A stretch of DNA of 64,000 nucleotides, from assembly GCF_000327385.1 (NCBI RefSeq), contig NW_008710211.1, positions 1,425,159 to 1,489,158 on the forward strand, in the 5' to 3' direction. Positions 49,401 to 61,857 of this stretch are shown one piece after another. The position numbers and the translations under genes were made by a program. Source of the stretch: Lottia gigantea (lineage: Eukaryota; Mollusca; Gastropoda; Lottiidae). The notes below the pieces were generated by a model. The model searched no databases, was not told the DNA's origin, and was given only the letters and a program-made list of their open reading frames with translations. The first letter of the stretch is position 1. The number at the start of each line of letters is the position of its first letter.

Positions 49401-50317
49401 ATGCTACTCTTCTACTGAGCATCATATAAATGGTTTTGATTGTGGTAAAAATTGATCAAAGATTATGTTAACTACTTATGCTAGAAAAAGATAAGGAGAA
49501 AGACATTAGATGTTCTGAAGTGGTGGTTAACTGCCTTGCTATCAGTACTGAAGTCTAATGTATACCATGGAATTGGGATAAAGCTCTGAGAAATGAGAAC
49601 ATCCACCTAACCTAACAAACCTTCTATACATACCATTTAACACAATATATAATCCTATCTTATGATATATCCTATCAAAGGTCTTACTAACGTCTACAAG
49701 TGAGATTGTCAAAAACTATAGATGAGTCATTACTTATGTAAATACCTGTTAAAAAATAGAACAAAACCACAAACACATTTCAGTCACAAAAACCACCAAC
49801 GGATAACTTCGTAAAAAAATTAAGATACCGTCCCAATTTATGCTAAGAAACTGTCCAGTCACAAGTTATCACTGTTTCCATTTGATAATTATCTGACCAA
49901 AACACCTGATATAGAGAAATTACAGGTAGATTATTCAACATTTACCTACTGATAAAACATGACCTAAATAAAGAAAACTCATTGAAATTTGATTGATTAC
50001 CTATCAACCAAGACTGGTCTTGTGTTACTATTTTATATCATTACAAATTAGAAAGATATGTTAGGGCAAACTTTATAATATGAGGTCTATATCTGCGATA
50101 TCCATCTACATATATCCGAGATATTCTGAATCTTTTTAGTCAATGCAGGTGTAGATGTTTTGTTAATTGTTTTTGATTAGTTTACAAAAATCATAATTTC
50201 TGTCAGCATTCATACCATTACGCCATACCAAACTTAAAAACGATAATTCCTTAATTCAAATGAATAATTCAACATTTAATTCAAGCTTTAGAATTTGACC
50301 ATATCCAACTAATTCAA

Positions 50318-50595
50318 ATGAAATGAAATTAATGGAGTTTTACGTCCTTCTTTCCTGCACCATGTGGGCTAATGAAGACGGGCAACGCCATGCAGGGTGC
50401 AAGAGGGAAATTTTGCCAGGATAGCGTGCTCTTTTTCAATTTCCAACTGTCGAGGGATCTTTAACGTGCACAGCCTGTAGCACCTACAGCATCTGAACAA
50501 CTAGATGAGGTATTATCTCGACCTATGCCGGGATTGAACCATGTACCTTCAAGTTAGCTAGCAAGCATCTAACTCACTAAGCCACCGCGGCTCCC
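50318..50595 (-). mobile_element. tRNA-derived SINE, internally deleted
   Basis: Same family as 27387-27754: intact tail (ATGGAGTTTTACGTCC), central domain and tRNA head (GGTTCAATCCC B box), but about 90 bases are missing between CTGTAGCACC and the head. Flanked by similar ACTAATTCAAATG and ACCAATTCAAAATG, a likely target duplication. Confidence 0.92.
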
Positions 50596-52866
50596 AACCA
50601 ATTCAAAATGAATAAAAATTCTGTTTGAAGATCAAACATGCATACAATCAATTACATGTTTGTAATGCACTTCTTTTTCAAAAAGATAATTCCTGAATTT
50701 TAATATTCCTACCCTTAATTCCAACCTGAAGATTACCAGACCAGACATTAAGCTAAATCCAGAGTCTAATATATACATAGAAGAAGAACAGTGTCAGGCA
50801 GCCATTACAAACAGTGGCCATTACATTAGTGGTAAATATTCAGAAAAAATGAGAAAAAAATCAATATCAGCTCTCAGCATAACATTATACCTTGTATATA
50901 TCTAATATACATCAAAATATCAACTTAATTACTCAATATTGTTGAAATTTACCCTAAATCTGATGAAATATTGACAAAGATAGCTACCTCATTATCCAGT
51001 AATATTATTCCTGTTTTTAAGCCTCAATATTTGAGTCGCTTGCATCATTGAAGATCAATATGTATTGACCAGTTTGTTGTTAACGATACTGGGTTGTATC
51101 TGTCTCGCTGCCATCATTAATAATCAGTAGAATATCACTCACTAGCACTCTAACACTCTATATAACGCCTGATATACCTGTAAAGGTCTCTGTCACAGAC
51201 TACAGTTTGCATTATCTTAACAAGTTTAAAGGTGCAGTCTAGAAGTTTCAATATTAAATTAAAAACGATCCGATCTGCAAAACATTGGTAGCAGCTTATG
51301 AACTTTTCACAAGAGGAGGTATATCAATCAAAAGTGAATAAGTATTTAATAATGAAAAGTGGTTTCAGGTATCTAGAAGAGTAAGCATACCCTGCCTGGC
51401 TTTACACCAGTCATAGCTGCTAAAAACTTTGTAAATAAATTATCTTGCATTGCAAGGAAAATAACAATGTCCAGTTTGTTTAAAAAAAAAAAAAGAATCC
51501 TATTTCAATATTTTTAGAAATCTAAAAAAAAAGCCTTTTGAAACATTTTGCAACACAAGACATACTCAAAGAACAAATACAAAATTAGCCAGAGGGGAAG
51601 AGCTAAAGGAAAGGATTATCTCCTCTTTTTGGCCTAAGTCAAAGACTATCTGTCAGTGCCAGACATTATGTAGAATGAAACCATAAGGAGTCAATACACC
51701 ATTATGTATTTGTCAATATGTGATACAATGTCACCAGCTGGTACAATGTTATATAATTATTTTGTAAACAAAATAGTAAAACTGGTTTTTTTTATATCCA
51801 TATTTTTTTTGATACAAGTTATTATAAAATATCTCATTAATATAAAAAAAATCAATTGACTAGCAATCGACAATCTGTAATTTTAATAAGCTGAACACCA
51901 ACATAAATTTTTTAAAAACGTTTAATGCACGAATTTTCACCTTGTGACAAGTTTGACAGAAAGACACTGCTATTTCCAATCTTCCAATTATCTTAGTTGA
52001 ACCTACCTAAACTCGCTAAAAGTTATACGAATTACCTCGATTTGCATCTCTCTAAGAGAATCCATATAACTAATAATGTTTTTTTTGGTATATTTATTAC
52101 TCAAGCTTTTTTGAAATGAAAACATTAGAATTTGTAGAAATGCCATGCTTCCTCTAGAATTGAATTGGAAGATATTTTGGTATACATGTATTTGCAAAAT
52201 GTTAAATTAAATATTGAGTAAATCTGAAGCTATAAATAGAAATCTATAAGCAAGAGATTTTATTATTGTATATAAAAAAAACGGCCTTGACATTGATAAG
52301 TTGAAACCATGGAAACAGAATGACTGCTGGATGACAGCAATGGTATTGATTTATTCTGCCAATTCCTGTTGTTACTATATTCTCTCAACATATCACTCCT
52401 AAACAATCACTAGTATAATATCAGACTTGAGAGAATAGAGATGAGAAGGGGGTGGAGGCACTATAGAGGGCATGGGATTCCTGTTGATACTATATTCTCA
52501 GACCTGTACAATCTAAAGGTAGAGAATAGGGAGTAGGGGAGAGAGGGTGAGGGGGAGATGTCATACAGCATATTTAGATATTATTAAGAATCCTTCCCAA
52601 GGGGCAGCTAAAAATGTCCATTATCATATCAGACTCAGGATTAAATCAGGAAAATGAGATTACAGGTACCATCTTTGGAAGTATACAATGCACAGCAACA
52701 AAACATAGAGGTAGTGAAAAGTCTTGCTTCTATAAATTATAATCAAAACCTATTTAACTATCCTCAGATACCATCTCCACCTCTTTCAGGAGGTTACATT
52801 TCTCTCCATCACAACTCTGTTATTAACCTTTTAGAACAACTAGGTTTGTCAACTTGGTATCACAGA

Positions 52867-53140
52867 GAAAAAATGAAATGAAATGAGTTTTATGTCCTAC
52901 TATTCTGCACCATGTGGGCTAGTGAAGACTGGCAACGCCATGCAGTGTGCAATGAGGGAAATTTTGCCAGGACAGCGGCATTAGTCTGCTCTTTTTCGAT
53001 TTCCAACTGTTAAGGGATTTTTAACGTGCACAGCCTGTAGCACCCGTGATTTATTGTCAACCGGGGTTGAAAAATCGGAATCCTGGACCTTCAGGTTGGC
53101 TAGCAAGTGTCTAACTCACTGAGCCACTGCAGCTCCCAGC
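52867..53140 (-). mobile_element. tRNA-derived SINE, internally deleted
   Basis: Tail AATGAAATGAGTTTTATGTC, central CGATTTCCAACTGTTAAGGG, tRNA head with A box. Part of the B box region and the mid-segment is lost. Flanked by ATCACAGA at 52859-52866 and 53141-53148. Confidence 0.9.
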
Positions 53141-53145
53141 ATCAC

Positions 53146-53270
53146 AGACTGGCAACACTGTACAGTGTGCAATGATGAATATTTTGTCAGCAGCATCAAC
53201 CTTCTCTTTTTCAGCAAGCACAGCTGCAAGCACAGCTACAAGCAACCAGAGTTTTAGATATTTGTCCCAT
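53146..53270 (-). mobile_element. SINE fragment adjoining the previous copy
   Basis: GACTGGCAACACTGTACAGT, GTGCAATGATGAATATTTTG and CCTTCTCTTTTTCAG follow SINE central order; strongly diverged. Confidence 0.6.
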
Positions 53271-54049
53271 TCTATAGATATCAACACCTCTTAGCTTCCA
53301 TCTGACAGGAGCAAACAGAAGTGAACCCCAAGAGATTATACAAGCACCTGTAAACTATACATCATCACAAATGAAGTGTCTTAATTTTATACTGTAAGGA
53401 TCTATACAATGTGAATTGAGCGATGAAGAACGTTTGTTCTGTACAGTATTTTACAGTATATACACAATGTTAATTGAGCAATTAAGAACGTTTCGCTCGA
53501 AAATCAACATTTTTTTAAAAAACTTGCCCACACTTCAAAGATCTGAAACAAGTTGTGAATTACCTCTAAGAATATTGATGAAGATCTGAATGAATGATAA
53601 AAAGTAAACAATAGATCCATTAACTCTGGTATAATTAATTGATATTAAGACTAAATATAGCCAACGATAAAACAGAAATAGAATTACAAGCTATTTTTAC
53701 TATCAACCATCTATTTTTTAACAGTAGAGTCTGTTTAAATAACAGATCACAGGAAGCTACTACGATAAGCTAATATCAATTCCTTGTTAAGTTTTCTTTT
53801 AACGACTTCTGTCATAACTTAAATCAATTTTTTATATTTTCTTGTCTACAATTACTGAAATTTCAATATTCAAATGTTGGTTTCATACAATATTTTTGTC
53901 TCATTCTAAAAAATGTTTTTAGATTCGGATTTAAAACTAAATTTTAATTAGAAAATGAAATGAAGGCCTATTGATATTAAGTTCTGTATATTAATCATTT
54001 TCTTCCTGTTTTTAAAGACTTAAAAGAAGAGAAGCTTTTTGTATACAGA

Positions 54050-54895
54050 ATGTTTATTATAAAATACTAAGATATATAGATATACTACTTCTAGTTTTAT
54101 TACATACTACGTTTCAAAACACATACAGGTAACATTAATAACACAAGTTATATAGATATACTACTTCTAGGTTTATTACATACTATGTTTCGAAACACAT
54201 ACAGGTAACATTAATAACACAAGTTATATGGATATACTACTTCTAGGTTTATTACATACTACGTTTCAAAACACATACAGGTAACATTAATAACACAAGT
54301 TATATAGATATACTACTTCTAGGTTTATTACATACTACGTTTAGAAACACATACAGATAATATTAAAAACACAAGTTATATAGATATACTACTTCTAGTT
54401 TTATTACATACTACATTTAGAAACACATACAGGTAACATTAAAAACACAAGTTATATAGATATACTACTTCTAGTTTTATTACATACTACGTTTAGAAAC
54501 ACATACAGGTAATATTAAAAACACAAGTTATATAGATATACTACTTCTAGGTTTATTACATACTATGTTTCGAAACACATACAGGTAACATTAATAACAC
54601 AAGTTATATAGATATACTACTTCTAGGTTTATTACATACTACGTTTAGAAACACATACAGGTAATATTAAAAACACAAGTTATATAGATATACTACTTCT
54701 AGTTTTATTACATACTACGTTTAGAAACACATACAGGTAATATTCATAACACAAGATATATAGATATACTACTTCTAGGTTTATTACATACTATGTTTCA
54801 AAACACATATGGGTAACATTATTAAGTATGTATGTGTTTCGAAGCGTAGTATGTAATAAATGCAGAAGTAGTATATCTATATATCTTAGTGTTTT
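54050..54895. mobile_element. array-bearing element 1: 76-bp tandem repeats between inverted ends
   Basis: About ten copies of a 76-bp unit (TATATAGATATACTACTTCT, AGGTTTATTACATACTACGT, TTCAAAACACATACAGGTAA, CATTAATAACACAAG) run from 54072 to about 54822, then one inverted copy (GTATGTGTTTCGAAGCGTAG through ATATATCTTAGTGTTTTATT). The outer boundaries ATAAAATACTAAGATATATA and its inverse frame the array. Confidence 0.85.
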
Positions 54896-54954
54896 ATTGT
54901 AATCTTCCTACTTCTATAAGTCTTATATACAATAGAATGTTTATTGTATACAGA

Positions 54955-54981
54955 TATATATATATATATATATATATATAA
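54955..54981. repeat. (TA)n microsatellite
   Basis: About 13 TA dinucleotides. Confidence 0.97.
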
Positions 54982-55121
54982 GATTTGCTTTCAGATGATT
55001 GTGATGAGTCTGTACCACTGTTTTTTGTTGTTTTTTTTAGTACTAACTGAACTAAATTTAACAGCACATATAATTCGAACTTTATGATCTAGACCCGTGC
55101 TTTTTATTGGAATTCTATTCT

Positions 55122-55248
55122 TGTAACACCCTAAACATACTATTCGTAACACCCTAACACTAACATAAACATACTATTCATAACACCCTAACACTAACAT
55201 AAACGTACTATTCGTAACACCCTAACACTAACATAAACATACTATTCG
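55122..55248. repeat. 34-bp tandem repeat, about 4 copies
   Basis: TAACACCCTAACACTAACAT then AAACATACTATTCG repeated; the first unit is shortened. Confidence 0.93.
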
Positions 55249-55615
55249 GTTGTCAATTCCTTATCTTTAGTTTAGTTTTACCATCATTGTCAACAGTTTA
55301 GACCAATTTACAATCACAAGACAACTTTTCACTGATAATCAAGTGCTCATATATCAATTACAGATCAAGCCATTTAGAAATATTATAATACACTTGATAT
55401 CAGGTGTTAATAATAAAATCTCATAAAAAGAATCTGAAGCAACCATCACAAATGCACGTTATGTGGAACTTCAAATTGATATTTAGTAGAGTATAGAGAG
55501 CAAAGGTCACAGGTCACAAAAGCTGGTAGATATGCGTACATGTGTTCATCAATAAGGATTCAGCACTGTGGTTCACATTCACGGTGGTGAATTTAACCAA
55601 TCATTATCTTTCATT

Positions 55616-55668
55616 AATGAAATGAAATTGATGGGAGTTTTACATCCTACTTTTCTGCACCATGATAT
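55616..55668 (-). mobile_element. SINE tail fragment
   Basis: AATGAAATGAAATTGATGGG then AGTTTTACATCCTACTTTTC and TGCACCATG. Confidence 0.8.
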
Positions 55669-56124
55669 TTCATTAGAAAGGGGTTGCACCAGTAAATTAA
55701 AATTAGACCCAACTTTCGTTTCACTTTTTTTTATTAGTTTTTATTTTTAGTATAGCCACTTCACAGAAGGGTCTAACAACTGAAGTCTTGAATATTCGTC
55801 AAATTAACCTTTTGACCTTTTTGTACAGTAAAATACTCCTTTATCTGAGTCTGTTAAAAAATCATTAAATAGTTCTGAAACTTTACCTGTACATGACAAA
55901 TCAGAATATTCACTTACCTTGTCTATGATTTTATCTTTGAATAAATCAAATTACAAAATTCACTTACCTCATATCTGGAACATTTCTAAAATAAAACTTT
56001 CATCAAATCATTCATATTTAGAATTTGTATTTGTAATCATTTTAGAGTTATTCCTTGTTTAGTTTTGATATGCATGAATTTGTATTTAAATTTGTATTTT
56101 GTTAATATTTAAGCTATACAGTAA

Positions 56125-56431
56125 TGTATTGTTTATAAGACATACAGAAGTATGAAGATTACAGTAAAACACAAAGATAATATCTATATATCTTGTGTTA
56201 TTAATGTTACCTGTATGTGTTTCTAAACGTAGTATATAATAAAACTAGAAGTAGTATATCTATATAACTTGTGTTATTAATGTTACCTGTATGTGTTTCG
56301 AAACGTAGTATGTAATAAACCTAGAAGTAGTATATCTATATAACTTGTGTTATTAATGTTACCTGTATGTGTTCCGAAACATAGTATGTAATAAATGCAG
56401 AAGTAGTATATCTATATATCTTAGTGTTTTA
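56125..56431. mobile_element. array-bearing element 2, inverted relative to element 1
   Basis: About three copies of the same 76-bp unit in opposite orientation. Ends TAAAACACAAAGATA and (inverse) TAAAACACTAAGATA. An 11-bp direct repeat, CTATACAGTAA, lies at 56114-56124 and 56432-56442, a possible target duplication. Its left flank (ATGAAGATTACAGTAAAACA) is the inverse of the right flank of element 1. Confidence 0.8.
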
Positions 56432-57636
56432 CTATACAGTAACGGTTGTAAAAAAAATTTCATGTGTAATAGTATCATGTTTGTTATTTTTAAAATAAAC
56501 GTTGTTCTGCTATTAAGAAAATTTAATTTAAATATAACTTCAGTAACGAAGTGAGAGTTATTTTTGTGTTGTAATCTTATTAAAGTACAGGAAAAGGCAC
56601 TATGAATTTCTATAGTGAGCCTAAAGTGAAAGGGAGGTAACTCTATTTAAGAATTTGTAATAAAGTATTCATTGATATTTTGTGGTGTATCTAAAGAAAT
56701 TGTTAAGCCTAAAATAGAGTTTTTAACCAGAATTGTTTAATGTTTGATAAGACAGTGATAAATGACAGTTATGTAATCTTAGTAAAGTTAACTGTGTATT
56801 GTCTGTGGTATAAGGGAGGTAACTCTATCTACGGTATTGTCAATACTTGGTTGTGTTTGTTGTTGTAATGTTGATACAAGGTGTGGTATTTAGATGACTT
56901 TGAAGATGTTCAAATGAGCTTTTATTTTGTAGCATTAACTGATTAGGGAGGCTAAAATCTCATCCTTCAGGCCAAGACGTATGGAAAGAATAGTAATTTC
57001 TGTACACATAAATTCCTCTGTACTCTGAGTTTCATATAATCCATGTGCATATAAACAATCTTGTATGGTAATTTGATTAAGTTTTTTTTAACATAAACAT
57101 GTTTTTTGAATTGAAGTTTTAGCCTCCGATCAGTTCAACCAACATCAGACTAAATCATTTTCTAGGTTCACAGAAAATAGCAAACTTTATTACTTTCGTT
57201 TTTCAGAAATTTTACCATTTCTTAATCAAGAATTACAGAAAGATTACAGAAATAGGTGTAAATTTATTTAAGTTTTGAATGTACTTCTCAAATTCAAATC
57301 AAAAGTAAAGTACCATAAAATTCAACGCCACTTCTTAAATTGCCAGCATTAATTGCAATAGTATTCTATAAATAGAGGAAATTTACTACCTCATCTGGAG
57401 AAAGATGAAATTACAGTTGAAAATGTGTAATGGTTTTCTCATCAAACGAAAGATTTGGTTTTGCTTTTTCCAAAAATATCACAAAAATTAGAAAATAAAT
57501 TGACTCTGAAATCAAGTCTAAAAATAAATCGCTACTCAAGTTTTCCAGATGAATTCAGAATAAAACATATCCAAAAATAGCATCATTTTAAAGCAGATAT
57601 TACATTGACATTAGTTTGTCGAAACCAATACTATAC

Positions 57637-57981
57637 TTAAAGATGGGCTCCATTTATGAAAATGACAATCTTATATGAATAGAAAGTAGAGGTGTTCTAA
57701 TGACTTCGAAAAATACCAGTTTGTCTCACATGTCCATAATTAATTCATAATTAGCTAAATTAGAAGAGAATTACTAGCAGAATTTCAATGACTGATCAAA
57801 AAGTCTTTTTTGTTTATCCAGACTGTACATACATGGACATTTATGATTGGTTAAAACTCTTAATTATATGCAATAAGAACATAATGATATTATTAAGAAT
57901 ACATGATAATTCATTAGAAACACCAATTAATCAAATAGTTTACTTAATTTGACACTAAAAAATAAGGAAACCCATGTTTAA
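57637..57981 (-). mobile_element. MITE family B, 345 bp, inverted
   Basis: Reverse-orientation copy of 29822-30195. TTAAAGATGGGCTCCATTTA on one side; AAATAAGGAAACCCATGTTT + AA on the other; TTAA at both ends. Confidence 0.88.
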
Positions 57982-58319
57982 GTCCAATTTTGAATTTAAC
58001 CTATGATCGAATAACGAATAAAAATGATATTTATCTATTTTGAGGTTTCTCTTTTTTAAGTTTTTTTTCTTCACATTTTTTCATAAATTTTTATGCTGAA
58101 TCATAGAATAAATTCATCTCTGAATTTTTCATTCTTCTGATAAATTGTATGATTACTATGATCAAATTTAGACTTGTCATCTTTAAATGAAGTAAACTTT
58201 CAGGTTGAAAGAATTAAAAAAGAGTTATAAGGTAATCTCATCAGAATTTTGTTTTCATCAGTGAACCTAGAAAATAATTGAGCTTGGTAGAAAATATTAT
58301 AAATATAATCCCAACTTAC

Positions 58320-58449
58320 AGGTAACTTGACGGCTGATAGAGGGTTAATGATGGTTTTCTTGGTGAGTTTTGTTGGTTCCAGATACGTTGGTGATTGTTT
58401 CTCTATTTTACCGTGACTCAGTTTACGTACTGGATTAGTCAGCCATTTT
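58320..58449 (-). CDS. trio: trio exon: KWLTNPVRKLS linker
   Basis: A 130-nt exon between a TTTTGTAG acceptor and a GTAAGT donor. It completes the Arg codon and ends in phase 0. It begins RKWLTNPVRKLSHGK, nearly identical to the linker just after SH3-1 in vertebrate TRIO/kalirin (KWLTSPVRRLSSGK), which makes the family call secure. The remainder is basic and Lys/Thr-rich and ends SAVKLP. The next exon of the full-length mRNA is probably 19454-19636, which starts in phase 0, implying a 38.7 kb intron. Confidence 0.93.
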
Positions 58450-59154
58450 CTACAAAAAAGACACAGAATTAGAATCTATTCAGGGACAGAAATATTGCCT
58501 TACCTCTTGTGTTTAAAGTCGAAAATGAAATGAATAGAATAAATTTTCTTGGTATATTTTGAATTATCTATCTCTTGGTCAAAAGCGGAGATAAAACTAA
58601 ACATATTCAAGATATTTGGAAGAAACGGTTGACAAATCTTTTTTTTTTTTTAAAGTTATAACCAAATTACATTGATAAAACAAGGATTCAGCCTCATTAC
58701 TCCTATTTATTTAGTAACATAGTAAGTGGGGTCCAAAATATGACTGTTACCAAAATATGATTTTAACTTATATTCTAGACAGCATTCAATAGACCTCATT
58801 CTAGCCTCGTTTTTGAGATACAGAAATCGAGGTTCATAACGCAAACTTCGTCATCCATTGATAAGATAGCGACGTCATATGAATGAAGAACCTATGTGAC
58901 GACTCTGAACATCCAATCAACAGCGAGAAAATGGGCTTAAAACTGTCATTTCTCAGAAATGTGATGGTAAAATTCATCTGAAAGTTTAAGACGTCAAAGT
59001 GGCGATTATATTGCAGTGACACCACCCTTGCGTTATGAGCCTCAATCTGGATTCAATATGGCGAACACGTGAATAGGGTCAATGTTTGAAGGTTTGAAAG
59101 ACATTTTGAGATATTAAAGATGATGAAACCACACATAAACGGAAATATTTTTAC
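58450..59154 (-). other. intron of trio
   Basis: 705-base intron between the two linker exons. I see nothing else in it. Confidence 0.85.
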
Positions 59155-59215
59155 CTGAAACTACTGCGTCGCTTGGTAACAGGTGAGGAAGCTCCTGGCA
59201 TTCCATCCATAGATT
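59155..59215 (-). CDS. trio: trio exon: short linker after SH3
   Basis: A 61-nt exon between a TTTGTAG acceptor and a GTAAAA donor. It enters with two bases that complete a Glu codon and leaves with two bases (AG) of an Arg codon. The residues are ESMDGMPGASSPVTKRRSSF, a basic Ser-rich stretch like the vertebrate TRIO linker that leads to a KWLTSPVRR motif. The RRSSF core resembles a basophilic-kinase phosphosite; that is inference only. Confidence 0.9.
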
Positions 59216-59513
59216 CTACAAATAATAATAATTTATATATTAAGATGATTATGACGAAGACAATTCCAACTGAAAACTAGTCAACCTTTTCTGCTTCTAA
59301 CAGCTACAACAAAAGGCGCGCTAATCCAAGATTACGAGACAAAATGTCATTTTCCATTTTGTAATTTTCATGTTTCTCTTATGTGCTCTTTTGTCTCTGA
59401 CCTAAACCATTCTTCCCTTCTCTCCATCTAATGTGATATATGATAGGCCTATAACAAATTCCATGAGGAATTATTGAAGCTATGTATATTATAATAGAGA
59501 CAAGATGACTCAC

Positions 59514-59757
59514 CATCCAGATCCATGCTGGTACGACAACCAGGACCTTTAAGTATTGGTATAGGTTTGAGTATAGCGATGGGAACCAAGCCTTGGTGTG
59601 ATTCACATCCATCTTGTTCTATGGTTCGGACCAGACACCAGTCTAGCTGACCTGGAGTTGGATCAATCACTTCTACTGGTTGACCTTTGTGAACAGTCAG
59701 TTCCGAGTTGGCACAGGCGGCAAAATCTTCCAGCACACTTGTTACATCACTTCCTCC
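59514..59757 (-). CDS. trio: trio exon: SH3 domain between GEF1 and GEF2
   Basis: The exon starts after a TTTTGCAG acceptor in phase 0 and ends at a GTGAGT donor after one base of a codon (244 nt, 81 codons + 1). It encodes a complete SH3 fold: EDFAACANSELTVHKGQ is the ALYDF-like strand, LDWCLVRT contains the conserved Trp-Cys, and GLVPIAIL is the terminal strand. In TRIO this SH3 follows GEF1 and has a regulatory or scaffolding role; the same DFxAC...ELTVHxGQxVEV...DWCLVRT...EGLVP order is seen in vertebrates. The tail TSMDLDG corresponds to the vertebrate SSMEMEG. The preceding exon is not seen between 59758 and 64000, so that intron exceeds 4.2 kb. Confidence 0.95.
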
Positions 59758-60355
59758 CTGCAAAACATCAAAGAAAAAATTAATCAAAATTTTGAATTAT
59801 TCAAATTCTGAAATGAATAAAACATCTGAAAAAAGGTTCTTCTCCTGGGTTTTATTGTACATAACTTCGCAACATATTCACATAGGAGATACAAAGTCTT
59901 CTTGATTGTAGAACCTCAATATATATATGTTTTGGGGTGTCTGTCTGAAATGTTTAGGCTGAGCAAACAAAATATAAAAAAAAGCAATATCTGTGAAAAT
60001 GGATTTTAGAGAAAAATGATATCGGATAGGTCTGAAAAAATGCCAAGTTGTTTAACATGTTAAGATGTAATTTTGTGAAAAGATGTCTCATATCAATGTA
60101 ATTATGACTTCAAAAAATTATATCTAGACAAGGAAATCCCCAATTCTTACTTTATAAATAATACTGCCATCCTGAATAATTTAGCAAAATATACCTTTTT
60201 ATCTTTCAAAAAGAGAAAGTTATTTTTTACTAACAAAGGCTAAATTAGGCCAGTTACTATATTATGTAAATGTTTATGATTTGTATAATGGGCCTGTGGC
60301 CTCTTTATTATTGAATAAAACTATCACAATAATCCTGAAGTAAAAAGGTTATCGA

Positions 60356-60978
60356 TGTATTAAAGTGTATTAAAGTATGTTACATGTATGTTACATGTTT
60401 TAAAGTATGTTACATGTTTTAAAGTATGTTACATGTTTTAAAGTATGTTACATGTATTAAAGTATGTTACATGTTTTAAAGTATGTTACATGTATTAAAG
60501 TATGTTACATGTATTAAAGTATGTTACATGTTTTAAACTATGTTACATGTATTAAAGTATGTTACATGTATTAAAGTATGTTACATGTATTAAAGTATGT
60601 TACATGTATTAAAGTATGTTACATGTATTAAAGTATATTACATGTATTAAAGTATGTTACATGTATTAAAGTATGTTACATGTATTAAAGTATGTTACAT
60701 GTTTTAAAGTATGTTACATGTTTTAAAGTATGTTACATGTATTTAAGTATGTTACATGTTTCAAAGTATGTTACATGTATTAAAGTTTATTACATGTATT
60801 AAAGTATGTTACATGTATTAAAGTATGTTACATGTTTCAAAGTATGTTACATGTTTTAAAGTATATTAAAGAATGTTACATGTATTAAAGTATGTTACAT
60901 GTTTTAAAGTATATTACATGTATGTTACATGTATTAAAGTATGTTACATGTATTAAAGTATGTTACATGTTTTAAACA
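60356..60978. repeat. 19-bp minisatellite, about 32 copies
   Basis: TATTAAAGTATGTTACATG repeated with a TTTTAAAG variant mixed in; a few units are shortened (60356-60420, 60855-60930). It lies 0.6 kb upstream (minus strand) of the SH3 exon acceptor. Confidence 0.96.
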
Positions 60979-61857
60979 TGCTGTGAGTGAAGAAGTTTTC
61001 AGATGTTTTAAAGTAGAAATGAACAATATATTTATGAAAATAGTTAACTGAATTTTAAAATGATATTTTTGTATGTAATATAACATTTTCTAGGACATTT
61101 TGTCTACAGTATATCTTTCCCAATAAAACTAACAAAAGCAACTATTTGTTCATCTTATTGAAAGATTTTCATAGTATTTAATAATCATAAATCTACTCCA
61201 TTTTTCATTTTGTATGGGATTACTGAAAATTTGAAAGTTTGTGTGACTTGTACACATGTATGTCTACAGCATTTATATTTCGGGGAGAATTTCCACATTT
61301 CCAACAGTCTGAAATATCAGGAACTATGTTAAGGGTAAATTTACTATTTCACTATATTCCAGTAGGAATGTGGTCAGACAAAGAGACCGCAGTAAGTTGA
61401 AAGCATATGACACCCAATAATACAGAAAGAAAAAACATGTAAATCAAGTAATTAATTCTGAATTTATTTAACAAGCCAAAATAAACAACACACCACCAGT
61501 TTTCTCTACGGTCAAATTTCTAATTCAAATTATCAGCTAATAATCTCCAACCCAAACTCTCATATTTATAAACAACTAATGAAAATAGCCTCCAATCTGA
61601 ATGTTTATTCACGCTATCACCTCCATCGTGAAATACGAAATCATTCCCGGCATCAATTAAAATAAACAATCTCTCCGATTATCTTAATTCTTATCTAGAT
61701 TTAGGCACCCAGTTGCAATCTTTTGGCAATTAACATTTCTTTCTGATATTTAATGCAGTTTATTTTGTTTTAACAAATTTACTGGCATTAATCCTGACAA
61801 GTTTCAGATACAGGCAGATCAACTTGGCTATTAAATGCTTATACAAAAATTCATACT

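Larger units (their letters stand above)
45473..58319 (-). other. large trio intron, 5' part
   Basis: About 12.8 kb between candidate exon A and the KWLT linker exon. It contains a RUNX-motif minisatellite, two SINEs, a satellite-bearing inverted element pair and a family B MITE. No further exon of the TRIO linker is recognisable. Confidence 0.7.
8152..59757 (-). other. trio: trio/kalirin-family RhoGEF gene, central portion (gene span in window)
   Basis: Minus-strand multi-exon gene. Conceptual splicing gives SH3-1, a basic linker, an acidic linker, DH2, PH2 and a Ser/Pro-rich linker, which is the order in TRIO, kalirin and UNC-73. Strong family matches visible by eye include the SH3 string LTVHKGQPVEV, the DH strings [30 protein letters not shown] and [17 protein letters not shown], and the PH string RRVFLFEQIIIFSE. 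The second DH-PH module of this family is known to activate RhoA-type GTPases in axon guidance and cytoskeletal control. Upstream Sec14, spectrin and GEF1 exons and any downstream SH3-2, Ig or kinase exons fall outside the window. Whether it should be called trio or kalirin cannot be decided here; protostomes normally carry one family member. Confidence 0.95.

Noticed and set aside
59598-59905. Plus-strand ORFs over the SH3 exon
   Set aside because: They are antisense shadows of the minus-strand SH3 exon.
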